Both the position numbers and the translations under genes were made by a program. This document shows positions 1-9,278 of a stretch of 22,187 bases of DNA, piece after piece (position 1 is the stretch's first letter; each line of letters opens with the position of its first letter). The stretch is from Coptodactyla brooksi (lineage: Eukaryota; Arthropoda; Insecta; Coleoptera; Scarabaeidae), in the NCBI GenBank assembly GCA_033557675.1, contig JAWQRM010000483.1, positions 1-22,187 on the forward strand, read 5' to 3'. The notes under the pieces were generated by a model. That model was not told the DNA's origin, did not search any database, and was given only the letters and a program-made list of their open reading frames with translations.

Positions 1-102
1 CCAGAGCCTCGTTCGTTATCTAGCAGGGTGCACCCGGCGACGTGCGCCATTCTTGCAGGTGAGGTTGACATTTGGATGTCTCGGATGTTGGCGACATCCC
101 TT
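1..102. other. GC-richer sequence abutting the transposase remnant, unidentified
   Basis: The first hundred bases are richer in G and C than the next several kilobases and do not continue the transposase homology. Frames on either strand give no domain I recognise. It is probably the edge of another element that truncated the transposase, but this is inference. Confidence 0.3.
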
Positions 103-709
103 ACACCCCAACTTTTTGGGGATATTGACTATGAATTTGCTCTGTCCAATGAAGATTAGTATCCGATCAAAAACGACAGTTATGTCGGTTTACACTACCA
201 TTTAAGCAAAATGTTGCTTCATTCGAAAACACCACAGAATTTACAAATTTTGTGTAGTTTTCTCAATTATATGCTCACAAAATTCAACTCTGCGGTCGTT
301 ATCATCTCCTATCAATTGTTGCAAATATTGAATTTTATACTGATGATACTTTGCTACATTCAGAATATTTTCGGCCAACCGTTTACAAATGTTATTGTTT
401 AAAGCAAGTTGTCTAATCGATGTTTTGGGATTCTCTTGGAGCTCAAGCAAAATATTTAAAGGAGATTCATCATCAGTTACTGTTTTTCTGCGACCAGAAC
501 TAGGTTTATCTCTAACATTATCTATTTCTTCGAAATTTCTCTATATTTTACAAACAGTCGATTTTGAAATTGGTTACAGTCGCTCAGGATGGGCACCATT
601 AAATAAATTACTCACTTCTTGATAACTTAGTCTTCGATCTTCGTATCCCAACATCATGAAAATCTCAATTCTTTCTTTTTCGCGTAAAAACTGCGTGATT
701 GTCAAAATA
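103..709 (-). pseudogene. Decayed mariner/IS630-superfamily transposase, N-terminal half
   Basis: Minus-strand translation, joined across frames, gives a recognisable insect transposase. The N-terminal segment (about 709-600) reads REKERIEIFMMLGYEDRR. A segment near 560 resembles PISKSTVCKI...FEEIDN. Next comes a linker resembling KPSSGRRKTVTDDE, then the second helix-turn-helix ENPKTSIRQLAL (about 440-400) and a YKIQYLQQL...DDNDRRVEFCE stretch (about 330-270). Below 245 the frame changes into a catalytic-domain start (FSNEATFCLNGSVNRHN, then HWTEQIHSQYPQKV) with stops in place of expected tryptophans. Homology stops near 103, so the rest of the catalytic domain is absent. Multiple stops and frameshifts make it inactive. 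Family placement (Tc1/mariner-like transposases with paired HTH, common in insects) is from recognition of conserved phrases and no search was run. Confidence 0.75.
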
Positions 710-1158
710 AACAGGTCAAAACACAAATTTTCGAGATTTTTTAAACACTGTCATACGAACTTTTTAAACAGTAATTGTTTGTTTCCATGTATTTATAGCC
801 AACCTGGTAAGAAATTTAACAAAAATTTTTAACAACTTGTCGTTTCAACCACCCACGTTTTCAAAGCGAACTACTATTTTATTATTTTTTAATTCAAATA
901 AAAATACAATATGAATGTGATAGATCACTGAATTCAGAAATAAATGCTGTTTTCAAAAACATTTTTTTGACCCGTGGTGATATTTAAGAAGAATCAAGTT
1001 GATTTCGAATCTCAAACACAAATGAAGGTAGAGTGTCAAAAAAGTTACTGAACATTAGATTGAAATTACCCTTACTAGTGTATGAAATTGCAAAAAGATC
1101 CTAGCATGCAATTTCAAGATATTTGACCGTTTTCAGACTTTTTAGACACAGTGTATAT
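710..1158. other. AT-rich intergenic DNA, nothing recognised
   Basis: There is no reading frame of note and no strong repeat. It probably includes the non-coding 5' flank of the transposase element, since that element's N-terminus lies at about 709 and runs leftward. Confidence 0.4.
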
Positions 1159-1640
1159 ACAGGGTGTAGCTACTACTTTGTAACAACAGCTAGGACATGA
1201 TAGAACTCCTCAAGGTAAACAATTTTTCTTAGAACTATTTTTCAAGATAGCGATTGTTTTAGCAAATATGGCGGATATTCAATATTTAAAAAATCGCTTG
1301 TGTCTTCGTTGTTTATGAAGTTAAGTAAAATTTCCTTTCCTGTAATTTCCTACCACTTGACAGGTAAAAAGTTCCATCAAAATGCCCTGTTCTTTTAAGA
1401 ATATTTATTTCTAGGTATGGATATTATTCTATCTAAATCTCAACGTTGGAAGCACATTTGTTTTGCTAATTAAAAAAATCATAGGTTTGCTAGCTTCCAC
1501 GACTTTTCAGCCAGGTCTTCGATTTTGCATTCAGACATTACAAAACAAGAGTTACACAAATTTTCGCGAGCAGTCAAATACTTACCTAAAAATGGTAATA
1601 TGGTAATATAGTATGTTACTATATTAGCATTTTATAATAA
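1159..1640. mobile_element. Transposon-like end and AT-rich body, class uncertain
   Basis: The block opens with TATACAGGGTGTAGCTAC, the ACAGGGTGT-type terminus common on insect mariner-like and non-autonomous DNA elements. The body contains no reading frame. Near 1600-1665 there are short AT-rich repeats of the phrase ATGGTAATATA, including one copy pair flanking a TATTATAAT-type palindrome. I could not find a matching opposite terminus with confidence, so the limits are approximate. Confidence 0.3.
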
Positions 1641-2431
1641 TATAAAATGGTAATATAGCTCTCGGTCTATTACTGGTGCGAACACTTGTTGATATTTCTC
1701 CGATCGTTACAGACGCCATCTTCGGAAGTAACTGAGTAACTTGCAAACTTCCTCTTGTATTTTGTTTTCCAACTTGTAGTGCCATTTGGGAAAAACTGCT
1801 GAAAAGATAATTACCATTAAAACAAAAGAATTTTAGTCATACTTTCGCACGTGTATATCCCTATATGGGTCGTGGCTTTCTTAGCTTTTTTTAATAAAGC
1901 TAACAAAATATACACATAATGCATTTCCTATTGCTTATATCCTTAAAATTATGAAATTCACGTAATTAACTGATCTTAACCAAATGTTTATTCAAGGAAA
2001 AACTACGTGAAACACACTTTCATGTATGAAATTGAATTGTGCAATAGCAGCAAGAGTGAACTTCATAAGGAGTACACCCAGACAAAAACGAAATGAACGA
2101 ATAGGTTGGTAAATCCCAATAACAGCTGCTGTATTTCCTCCAGGATTCTTCTTAAATTTTTTATTGGTTATAACAATTTTCCTTGTGTCGTCATAGAAAC
2201 TTGAATTGAAATATCACGTCCATATTTTTATGATTTATTGACCAGTTAGTAAACGACCCTTTTTATTTTAAAGAAATATATGTTTTCCGCCAATTCTTCT
2301 TTTCCTGTTTTAAATAGTGAGCGTTATCATATTTTCTTGATTGTACACATCTTTAATTTATTCGGTGTTTGCACTTATTACATACTCGTATAACTAAATT
2401 GTTGGTTTGGAACCGTTTGTTTAAGTAACAG

Positions 2432-2610
2432 AATTAAGCAATTGTTATCACTTGACGAAACCAAGAAATTAACTGCTCGACGCACAGTTCGCTGACCCTG
2501 TTAGCGTTATTGGAAGCGACAAGAAGCAAAATCATTTGTTAACATGGTCAGCGAAACATACGTCGAGCAGTTAATTTTCTGGTTTGGTTAAGTGGCAACA
2601 ATTGCTTATT
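2432..2610. repeat. Long imperfect palindrome (foldback) with ribozyme-like motifs
   Basis: The left arm, from AATTAAGCAATTGTTATCAC, is the near-complement of the right arm ending in GGCAACAATTGCTTATT. The complementarity continues inward through GAAATTAACTGCTCGACG on the left and CGTCGAGCAGTTAATTTT on the right. Each arm contains a GCGAAA-type motif followed by a CGTCGAG phrase: plus strand at about 2531-2568, minus strand at about 2513-2476. Repeat copy B lacks this segment at the matching position, so it behaves as an insertion or an excised unit. It is comparable to 15722-15880. Confidence 0.8.
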
Positions 2611-3407
2611 ATAACATTACTGTTGTGTAGATAATTTTGACTACACAATTTTACGTTAGCAGTTTTCCTTTTTCGTTCTGCTTATCATTCATATTTTTCG
2701 AGCACTCTGGTACAAGTACCAGTTGATTTCCGACATTGTTAGTATTTTGGAAAATTCGTCGGTTTGTTCTTTCTGCGACTCCGTGGTGCATTATAATTTC
2801 ACCCATACGTTCTTATTTATTTTTCCATTTTCAATTTTGGATATCAGAACTTCAATAATTGTTGTTGTTATAACTGAGAAACCAGTTTAAAGCTCTTGCC
2901 AGCTCTTCGTATAATGAAACCTTTCTCTCTACATCTTGCCACGTTTGAATATTTTCCCATGTACATCTGTCATGCTCATTTTACTCAAACTTGTAATAGG
3001 TTTAAGTTCAATCATAGATTCATTGAATTTTTTATGTAATGTCAAAGCAATATGAGTTACCAATATTATTAGTTGGTAAATCCCATTGGAAATATAAATC
3101 TACTTCCTGAATATAATGTTTCCTCTGTTTCCTTTCTTGGAAAATAGCAACATCTACTAAAACTGCTGAAACTAAGATGTATCTATGTTTGTTCCTCATG
3201 TAATTAATCTTAATACAGATTTGCACTATTAATATCTTTCTTCACATCTTCTGTTTCTACCAAAAAAAATCTTTTAAAAGATACTTTCATAGTTTTTCGT
3301 TATACTTTTTCTTCCTTATTCTAGTATGCATCAATTAATTGACTTTAAACATCTTTAAACATAACTAAGTTAGTATGACCAGGAGCGAAGACAGTTTTTC
3401 ATCGCTC

Positions 3408-3443
3408 GTGGTGATGCTTACTTGGTTAGCGAAACGTGCGTCC
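3408..3443 (+). ncRNA. Solo hammerhead-like motif, degenerate
   Basis: The plus strand reads GTGGTGATGCTTACTTGG followed by TTAGCGAAACGTGCGTC. This is the same motif found in both arms of the foldbacks at 2432-2610 and 15722-15880. The GAAAC(GUGC)GUC part fits the minimal stem III and cleavage triplet of small type I hammerheads known in Penelope-like retroelements. The upstream core should be CUGAUGA and here is altered (GTGGTGA), and an extra base precedes the helix-II-like stem. A GAGCGA...TCGCTC hairpin lies just upstream at about 3383-3407. The call is structural resemblance only, and activity is unlikely for this copy. Confidence 0.3.
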
Positions 3444-4391
3444 AGTATCCGCTTTTCATATTTTGGCGTAGTGGTGACTTCGTTTTTACTTTGTTACACA
3501 TCCAAAGGTTCCAAACCTCAACTTTACTTAGAACAGGTGTAGCTCATTTTCCAAAAAACTATCAACTGCTTCATTCCATTTTCTTCCTTTTACTGCTTAG
3601 TAACGCTGCAGCTGTTTTACAGTATTTGTCATTTCTATATTTTCTATTTTTACGTAAGGTTTTGATTTCGTTTTGGATCCCTTCTCTTACTTAAGTTGCT
3701 TCGTCATCCGAGTTTTGAATTTTCTTTTCCGCGGTCGTGAAATTACGTTCGAAGTAAAGTTATTATTAGTAACCATCGCTATGTATAAACTTTAAACGTA
3801 GTGAGAGTGAAACAAAAGAGAATAAAAGAGTGCCAAATACAGTGTACGTCAGAATGTTTAGATGAAATTTTCAGACTGCTCCATGCACTTTTGCTTTTAA
3901 AAGCTATAAATATTTTATTTCTAATTAGCATTAGCAATAGGCTGGTAATTTACGAATAACGCAACACAGACTAACCTTACTTTACACACTATATTTACTT
4001 CAATTATAACCTGTTCTTCTAAGCTATTTAAATAGAATATAATCGAATTAATCCTGAGTATCTCCATCATTTAGTCACACGAATTTGGAATATAGGCTAC
4101 GAATATAACATCCACGTACGTGAACAAATACTGTCTTGAAGTACTTGAGTTGTCATTTGGAAATAATGCTGCTTGACTGATCAACTACAAAATAAGAAGT
4201 TTTGTGGTGCTTTTGCACTTTGCTAAAAAGATTACCAGTTCAATATTTACAGTTTATGCGTTTTCTTCCTTGTTTCGTCTTGCACATTATGGATTCGATG
4301 TTTCCTGTTACGTCACTGATGAGCGCTATTTTTTAATCTGTTGTCGACATATTTCGGGTTTTGCATATGCTTTTGGATATCTAGCACACGC

Positions 4392-4462
4392 AGTCTTGAA
4401 GTTCAAACGTGTGGGCAACAAGTCTTGAAGTTCAAACGGAAAGCTCAAACATGTGGGCAACA
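4392..4462 (+). repeat. Two-unit tandem repeat
   Basis: AGTCTTGAAGTTCAAAC is repeated at 4392 and 4421, and each unit ends with a TGTGGGCAACA phrase. The second unit carries a small internal duplication of the TCAAAC phrase, making it 42 instead of 29 bases. It lies inside a part of repeat copy A that copy B lacks. Confidence 0.85.
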
Positions 4463-4664
4463 AGTAAAGAAATAGTGCCCGTCAGTGATGGAACAGGAAA
4501 GATTAAACTTATAGATTTCCAGTTATCTCTTCTTATCTTAGTTAGTATATCATGTACACATTTACAAGAATTATTGTCAAATTCTTGAAATTATTCATTT
4601 TATTATATCTCTGTTGATATCTCTTAACTGTTATTCATTGTGGGCAGTTTTTAATTCTTGTTCA

Positions 4665-4712
4665 GTATACGTTTCGCCAATTAAGTTATCATAAAGGGCG
4701 AAACGGGCATTG
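4665..4712. repeat. Short inverted GGCGAAAC motif pair
   Basis: GTATACGTTTCGCC and GGGCGAAACGGGCAT lie 17 bases apart on opposite strands. The shared GGCGAAACG core recalls the GCGAAACGTGCGTC motif of the foldbacks in this region. It may be a decayed relative of them; there is no CUGAUGA-like half nearby. Confidence 0.4.
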
Positions 4713-5445
4713 AGAAAGTAGTTTCTAGTACTGGTGTAGCGCTTCAAATCAACAACTTTAATTAAAACTTCTTTAAAATATTCTTATCCTCTTATTTTCC
4801 ATTTCCGGAAACGACACGACCTTTCTTACTTTTAATGAATGTTTAATCTGTTAGTTTTGTCCTACATTGATTAGATTTATGTTTATTGAGACCTCTTGTT
4901 ATTCTTATGCATGATACGTATCTCGATTAAGAAACGTAGTAAGATTGTTATAAATTACGCAGACTCTTGATCTTATTTTGTATTTTTTTGCAACAAGATG
5001 ACTATTAAACATTAATGATTAGTACTCGAATACATAGTGACAACTGCATGGGACAAGATAATTTACTATTTAGTGTAATATTAAAGCAGCTCACATTCAT
5101 GTTCATTGATAGCTTTATTTTCAAAAATATAAAATATTTTAATTACTACTGAATATGGTGTTTGAAAATATGGGTTAGATGATCAACAACAGAATATAAT
5201 TGATGGTTTATATAATCCAATCTGAAATTATTTGTTTAGTCGTTCGCATGAGATATCGGGATCATTATCCTTTTAACAAGGGAATTGTGATCAAATTTAT
5301 GAGTACAGTATCCATGAGAGTAGGGACAATAAATTATTATATTTTGCTTGCAAATGTAACTTTCTGAATTTGCTAATCATTAATAACAAATTGTTAGGAA
5401 ACTAATATTTGGAAATCATGCTAGTAGTGGGTGATTAACTGATAG

Positions 5446-5889
5446 TGATGTATTATATGTGACGTTTGTAGGTGTATTATCATACGTTTGATAATATACA
5501 CATTATTATACTATAATAGTTTTTGAGTGTCAACAAGTTTTTGTTTGTCATCGGCTTATTGAATAATAAAAGATGTATTGAATCATATATAATTCATGAT
5601 ATATAACTCCAAGAAATTGAAGTAAAATGGTATCGGCTAAAGAAGCCAATCCAATTTTTGTTTATTTGTTAATATCTTATTGAATCATAGCTGGCACATA
5701 TATTAAGTTTATGCAAAAGCAATGCATGCTTTTTTACCTTAACTTTAAATTAGTGTAACTCAATTAAAAAAACTATTCATGAAAATAAGAAGCATTCCAA
5801 CATTCAAATAATGCCAACGTTTATTTATTCAGTTAGAGTAAAAGTTCTGGAGGCCATGAATTAGTTGAACGTCATGTTGGCTTCATGTT
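5446..5889. other. AT-rich intergenic DNA with a small hairpin
   Basis: No coding frame is present. A GTGTATTATCA...TGATAATATACAC inverted repeat lies at about 5471-5501, and a second AT-only palindromic patch surrounds 5585-5606. I see nothing else I can name. Confidence 0.4.
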
Positions 5890-6260
5890 GGTTTTTGAAG
5901 CACTTCTCTTAGAACTTTTTGTGACGCGCACTAAGGCGGAGGTGCCGGAACGCCCGGACCACCATCAAAACACAAATACTAACACCAGACTTTTTCCCTT
6001 CGAGAATGTGTAGACCCAGACCACGCGAAGTACAACAGACACGTGCTTTCTGCAGTGGAGAATGGGGTGAGTCAAGAAAGATGAATTGGACGTCGCAATA
6101 TTGTACTGTTGCACTTCGAACTCGTGGTCCCCTGAAAATCCGCGACAATATTGAAGCACCTCGATGGACAAGAAAAATACCTTTCTTCAAGAGAAACACA
6201 AACCATATATTCACGAAATGACACCAACAAAAGATACCTACAATATTCAATAAACGAAAT
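5890..6260. other. GC-richer island with overlapping open frames, unidentified
   Basis: This block is clearly richer in G and C than its AT-rich surroundings and is open on the minus strand for 113 codons (6250-5909). The residues show no recognised domain, and two other frames are also partly open, as expected by chance in GC-richer DNA. An inserted retroelement or SINE-like fragment is more likely than a gene. The translated text includes no reverse transcriptase, integrase or transposase motif that I can see. Confidence 0.35.
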
Positions 6261-6409
6261 GCTCTAAATATTAATTGAAAAATATCTTTAAATCCGCTAG
6301 TTCGGCAAAATGTACCGTTGCACCAACAGATGTCGCCCTCTGTACAATCGCAGTTGGGTACGTCCCTAAATAGATCCCGATATGTAAACTATCCCGGTAT
6401 GTATACTAT

Positions 6410-6493
6410 GTAAGTATAGTAGCAGCAGCTACTATACTTACGCTATCAAATCGGTACGCTAGCCAATCGGTAGCGTAAGTATAGTAGCTGCTG
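6410..6493. repeat. Nested perfect palindromes
   Basis: The bases 6410-6441 form a 14-base inverted repeat, GTAAGTATAGTAGC, with the four-base loop AGCA. The right arm of that hairpin is also the left arm of a second perfect inverted repeat: 23 bases at 6423-6445 complement 6471-6493 around a 25-base loop. The loop repeats the phrase ATCGGTA with its right flank. The phrase GTAAGTATAGTAGC thus occurs three times in alternating orientation. It suggests the terminus of a foldback element or a replication-slippage product. Confidence 0.9.
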
Positions 6494-6532
6494 TCAAATA
6501 ATATAAACAAAGCAAAATATGAGCCGTTTTGC

Positions 6533-7546
6533 ATGCAAACCACCTTAGTAAATCTCGCAATAACGAGTAAGCAATTTACATCTACCAATCAGAGTACTCA
6601 ACTTTATCTCTTTTATAGGAACAGCAAAGCAAAAATTGAACGTAAAAATAGTGCGAACAAAAAAGTGAGGTTAAATATCGTTATTGATAATCAAAATATT
6701 CAAAAAGCAAGCATGAAGTTGACAAAGATTACAGTAAACAGGTAAGTGATAAATACAAAAGATTATAGACAAAATAGATACACGAAATAACTAAATCACT
6801 ATAAAATAAAATAACAAAAACTATTTAAAAATCACAATAAATGTTAGAAATGCCTACCTCTTGCCAATATGCAATCTTCTTCTCTAATCTTTTTCTCATT
6901 GATCCGCGCACTCTTTGGAAAATTCCTGGAGTATTTTGGATCCTTCGACATGAATCTGTTATTCGATTTCTTAGTTCCTGTTTTTGAATAGGTATTTGGT
7001 AAACTAAAGTCTTTAGATATCCCCAAAGGAAATAATCCACTCAGTTAAGATCTGGTAGCTAGAGGGCCATGGTTGAGGCCCTCCCCAACCTATTCAACGA
7101 TTATTGAAAGTTTCACCCAAACGTTCTCGCGCTTGTTTATACCAGAACATGAGAGATATTCAACGTTTGCGCCACTTGTCTGGTGCTTGTTTCTGGATGT
7201 TCTCCTACCATATTAAGAACTACTTCCTCGGTTTCTGGGATTCTTTCAGTCCGATGAGCACCCGAGAGGTGAGCAGCTTTCTCAAGAGTTCCTGTTTCCC
7301 TTAACCGAATGTAGATCCTTGAAAATGTCTCATATGCATTCTCATTAGCAAGTCCGTAAGTAAAATGTATATAGGCAAACTCGGCATTGGTAAAGTTTAT
7401 TACTTAACCATACATCAAAATACATAGGATATTATTTTTGACACGACAAAAAAAAACACTGCGGAATAAACTTACTAACCTACTTAATCCTTTTTTTCTT
7501 ATTGCAGGTTACATTACATGGCTTATTTGATTGTCAGAATATTTTA
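6533..7546 (+). CDS. Candidate two-exon small gene or lncRNA (speculative)
   Basis: A plus-strand open frame from 6533 runs into a perfect CAG|GTAAGT donor (GT at 6742-6743). The donor is matched downstream by a textbook intron end: a TACTAAC branch-point consensus at 7473-7479, a pyrimidine tract, and TTGCAG ending at 7507. Splicing 6741 to 7508 extends the frame by 13 codons to a stop near 7546, giving about 82 residues. The product is basic and Asn/Lys-rich and I do not recognise it. The 766-base putative intron holds a dead transposase on the opposite strand, as is common for insect introns. No promoter or polyadenylation signal was identified. A non-coding transcript, an internal exon of a larger gene, or chance are all possible. 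Confidence 0.25.
6842..7388 (-). pseudogene. Internally deleted mariner/IS630-superfamily transposase
   Basis: On the minus strand the N-terminus at about 7388 reads NAEFAYIHFTYGLANENAYE, typical of insect transposases of this family. It is followed by an RIPETEEVV linker and the helix-turn-helix HPETSTRQVAQTLNISH near 7215-7155. Within about 45 bases the homology jumps to the C-terminal end: a GRGGP-type phrase near 7090, then (with a frameshift) LPDLN.VDYFLWGYLK at about 7050-7015, and a RIQNTPGIFQRVRGSMRKRLE tail. Most of the catalytic domain is therefore deleted. Stops and frameshifts remain in both halves. It belongs to the same broad family as 103-709 and 17517-17853 but is not an identical copy. 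Confidence 0.8.
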
Positions 7547-7549
7547 AAT

Positions 7550-7969
7550 TCAACCTTATAATTTGTATCAGGCATTATGGATATCTTGGTAAATAATTCG
7601 AAAATGGTGACACGTGCGAAAAAATACAAGACATCACAAAGTTTTATAAGAGGACTAAAAACTCAAATATAAATACGGCATATGTCAGTGACGCCGTAAA
7701 AAACATTTCTGGGGGTAAAGCCTGTCATGGCCTCGAAAAAAACCATCGCACTGTAGATCATATTGAATAGTAATACGGCTGTATTGTAGCTGTTTTAACA
7801 ATTATTGCGTATACCAAATTTGGTTTGCTTTTCTTAAAAAATGAGAGAGACAGATTTATAAAATGAAAATAGAAATAAAATTTCAACACTTTGTATCTTG
7901 AAAACGAAGCGTTTTTGACCACATCTTCATCTGAACTTTTTATCTTAAAAATACTTGAGGAATCGCTAA
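7550..7969. other. Intergenic DNA, nothing recognised
   Basis: AT-rich sequence without a convincing coding frame. The minus-strand open frame 8075-7758 contains no recognisable motif and is probably chance. Confidence 0.35.
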
Positions 7970-8330
7970 TACAGGATGTTTCATAAAAGATGGGCAAAAC
8001 ATTACAGCGATGATAGTACACATCCAAGCGAATAACTTTCACAAAGGTACTGGCGCATTGGGAAACTTGGTCCATACAAATGTTAAAGCTCTAAATGTTA
8101 AAGTGGTGGGGAGTGTTCAAATGTTTATATAAATAAACATCTGTAACTTCAAAACGACTGGAAACACGTTTGAACGGTCAGTTTTTGACTTTTGTTTAAT
8201 AACTTTCCTAAAACGACAGATACCGGCCTGAAATTTTATACACAAATGTGAAGGCATAATATATAATCGCCATAAAATTTTCACCCGAGTCGGTGCAGTA
8301 CTAACCAAGTTATAACAAAAAACTAAGTGG
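7970..8330. repeat. Interspersed-repeat-like block
   Basis: The block starts with TACAGGATGTTTCATAAAAG, close to the ACAGGGTGTTTC termini of insect DNA transposons. It continues through TTTGACTTTTGTTTAATAAC and a CCGAGTCGGTGCAGTACTAACC phrase, wording typical of non-autonomous insect elements whose edges stimulate no coding frame. It lies beside the piggyBac-like remnant, which may explain why that remnant stops. Limits are approximate and no terminal repeat pair was proven. Confidence 0.3.
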
Positions 8331-8339
8331 ACGTAAATC

Positions 8340-8539
8340 ATCTTTACATATTCTATACTTCCACCAATTTTTGTATGATTGTAGAAAGTGATTATGTCTG
8401 CTCTATTCTTCTCACGTTTCTGAATCAATTGCATTATCATGCATTGACGAATAGAGAATAACACTCTTATTCTTACGTCTTCACCAATGCAAAAACTGAA
8501 TATTTGCATTATCATATATTCAGACAAACATATTAATGT
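8340..8539 (-). other. Possible decayed continuation of the piggyBac-like remnant
   Basis: Bases left of the recognisable remnant show no clear protein homology. The phrase TTGCATTATCAT occurs twice (about 8429-8440 and 8503-8514). A 136-codon minus frame covers this area but resembles nothing known. Confidence 0.2.
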
Positions 8540-8877
8540 TATGAATTACTGTTTTATCTAAATAGAGTTCCCAACAACTGCGCTCCACATGGGTTTATCG
8601 AGCAAGTGCTTTAGATTCAGAGATATAACACAATGTTGTGGGCACGAGTTCGAACATTTACTGGCGAAGTTTGTCTTCACCATTTTGTTTGTTTATCTTT
8701 ACCGACGTGATACGTACTCAGGCTACCATTTTCAGAAGTTTGCTCTTGCTCCTGTTCATCGGCAGATGCTTCTTCCTCACATTCTGAAATATGCTTATTT
8801 TCTTGATTGATCTCTTTTGCAAATAAATAATACTCATGTTCACTGTCTTCAACTGAACTTGCGAAATTAAGGAACAT
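8540..8877 (-). pseudogene. Probable piggyBac-like transposase N-terminal remnant
   Basis: The minus-strand frame from 8877 begins with an acidic, low-complexity segment (SVEDSEHEYY; SECEEEASADEQEQEQTSEN). It is followed by GKDKQTKW, a stop, then in the same frame RQTSPVNVRTRAHNIV. That order, an acidic N-terminus followed by a GKD...W segment and an RTR..NIV motif, is what I know from piggyBac-derived transposases. A further in-frame stretch with ERSCWELYLDKTV and HNINMFV fits the next conserved segment. Several stops interrupt it, and the catalytic DDD domain is not present. The identification rests on short motifs; an unrelated acidic exon cannot be excluded. Confidence 0.5.
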
Positions 8878-8889
8878 ATAGAAACGATT

Positions 8890-9205
8890 GTAATTTTAAG
8901 TATTTTAAATAGCTGTCTACAATAGGACATTAAAGAAAAAGAAAACGTTAGAGAGGAAAAAAATATAAAATCAAACTACCTACATATTAGACGCTTGGAA
9001 TTAAAGAGTGGCGGCAAAACATGAGGAAATTCAGAGATCGTCGAATTCTCTTATACTCTTGTATATAGTCTTAATTATAAATTCTGGGTTTTCCTATCAG
9101 CAGCTCATCAAGTGAGGCAGTGAAATTAACCTGACGTTAATTGTTAAAAAGTGTTGTTTTAAAAAGTACTTAAACCGTAAAATAAATTTAAAATTCTCGT
9201 ATTAA
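8890..9205. other. Intergenic DNA downstream of the first EcKL gene
   Basis: AT-rich, with no recognisable gene or repeat. It separates the piggyBac-like remnant from the polyadenylation signal of the minus-strand kinase gene. Confidence 0.4.
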
Positions 9206-9213
9206 CTATGATA

Positions 9214-9219
9214 TTTATT
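9214..9219 (-). terminator. AATAAA polyadenylation signal
   Basis: On the minus strand AATAAA lies 60 bases after the stop codon of the EcKL gene at 9279-10549, a normal distance for an insect 3' UTR. Confidence 0.6.
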
Positions 9220-9278
9220 CTTTTTTAACATTAAATTCATTCTTGTCAAAAATACTGCAATAGTGCATAACATTAATA

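Larger units (their letters stand above)
1655..5445 (+). repeat. Long diverged repeat, copy A
   Basis: This stretch aligns collinearly, with indels, to 11345-14285 (copy B) in the same orientation, and its 1990-2760 part aligns to copy C. Anchors include a 26-base identity at 1813-1838 and 11569-11594. Others are the ATTAACTGAT(C/G)TTAACCAAATG phrase near 1963, the AGCTCTTGCCAGCTCTTC phrase near 2890, a TTTCCTTTCTTGGAAAA phrase near 3128, a CGAGTTTTGAATTTT phrase near 3709, and an AACGTAGTAAGATT phrase near 4933. No coding sequence is evident in any copy. Compared with copy B it carries additional inserts: the foldback at 2432-2610, the solo motif at 3408-3443 and part of 4080-4700. The element class is unknown; it may be duplicated intergenic DNA instead of a transposon. 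Confidence 0.8.

Noticed and set aside
2432..2610. CRISPR array or tRNA pair suggested by the repeated structured motifs
   Set aside because: There are no regularly spaced direct repeats with unique spacers, the genome is eukaryotic, and no cloverleaf with conserved A and B boxes could be drawn.
3422..3694. 90-codon plus-strand open frame in repeat copy A
   Set aside because: It is not conserved in the matching part of copy B, is Phe/Leu-rich from AT-rich DNA, and overlaps the solo hammerhead-like motif.
4314..4365. CTGATGAGCGCT at 4315 followed later by GTCGACATATTTCGG, reminiscent of a hammerhead core
   Set aside because: The perfect CTGATGA is on the plus strand, but the GAAA-type part (CCCGAAATATGTC) reads on the minus strand, so they cannot form one ribozyme.
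8117..8527. 136-codon minus frame
   Set aside because: It spans the interspersed-repeat-like block and the decayed transposase flank, and no motif is seen; openness by chance is the simpler reading.
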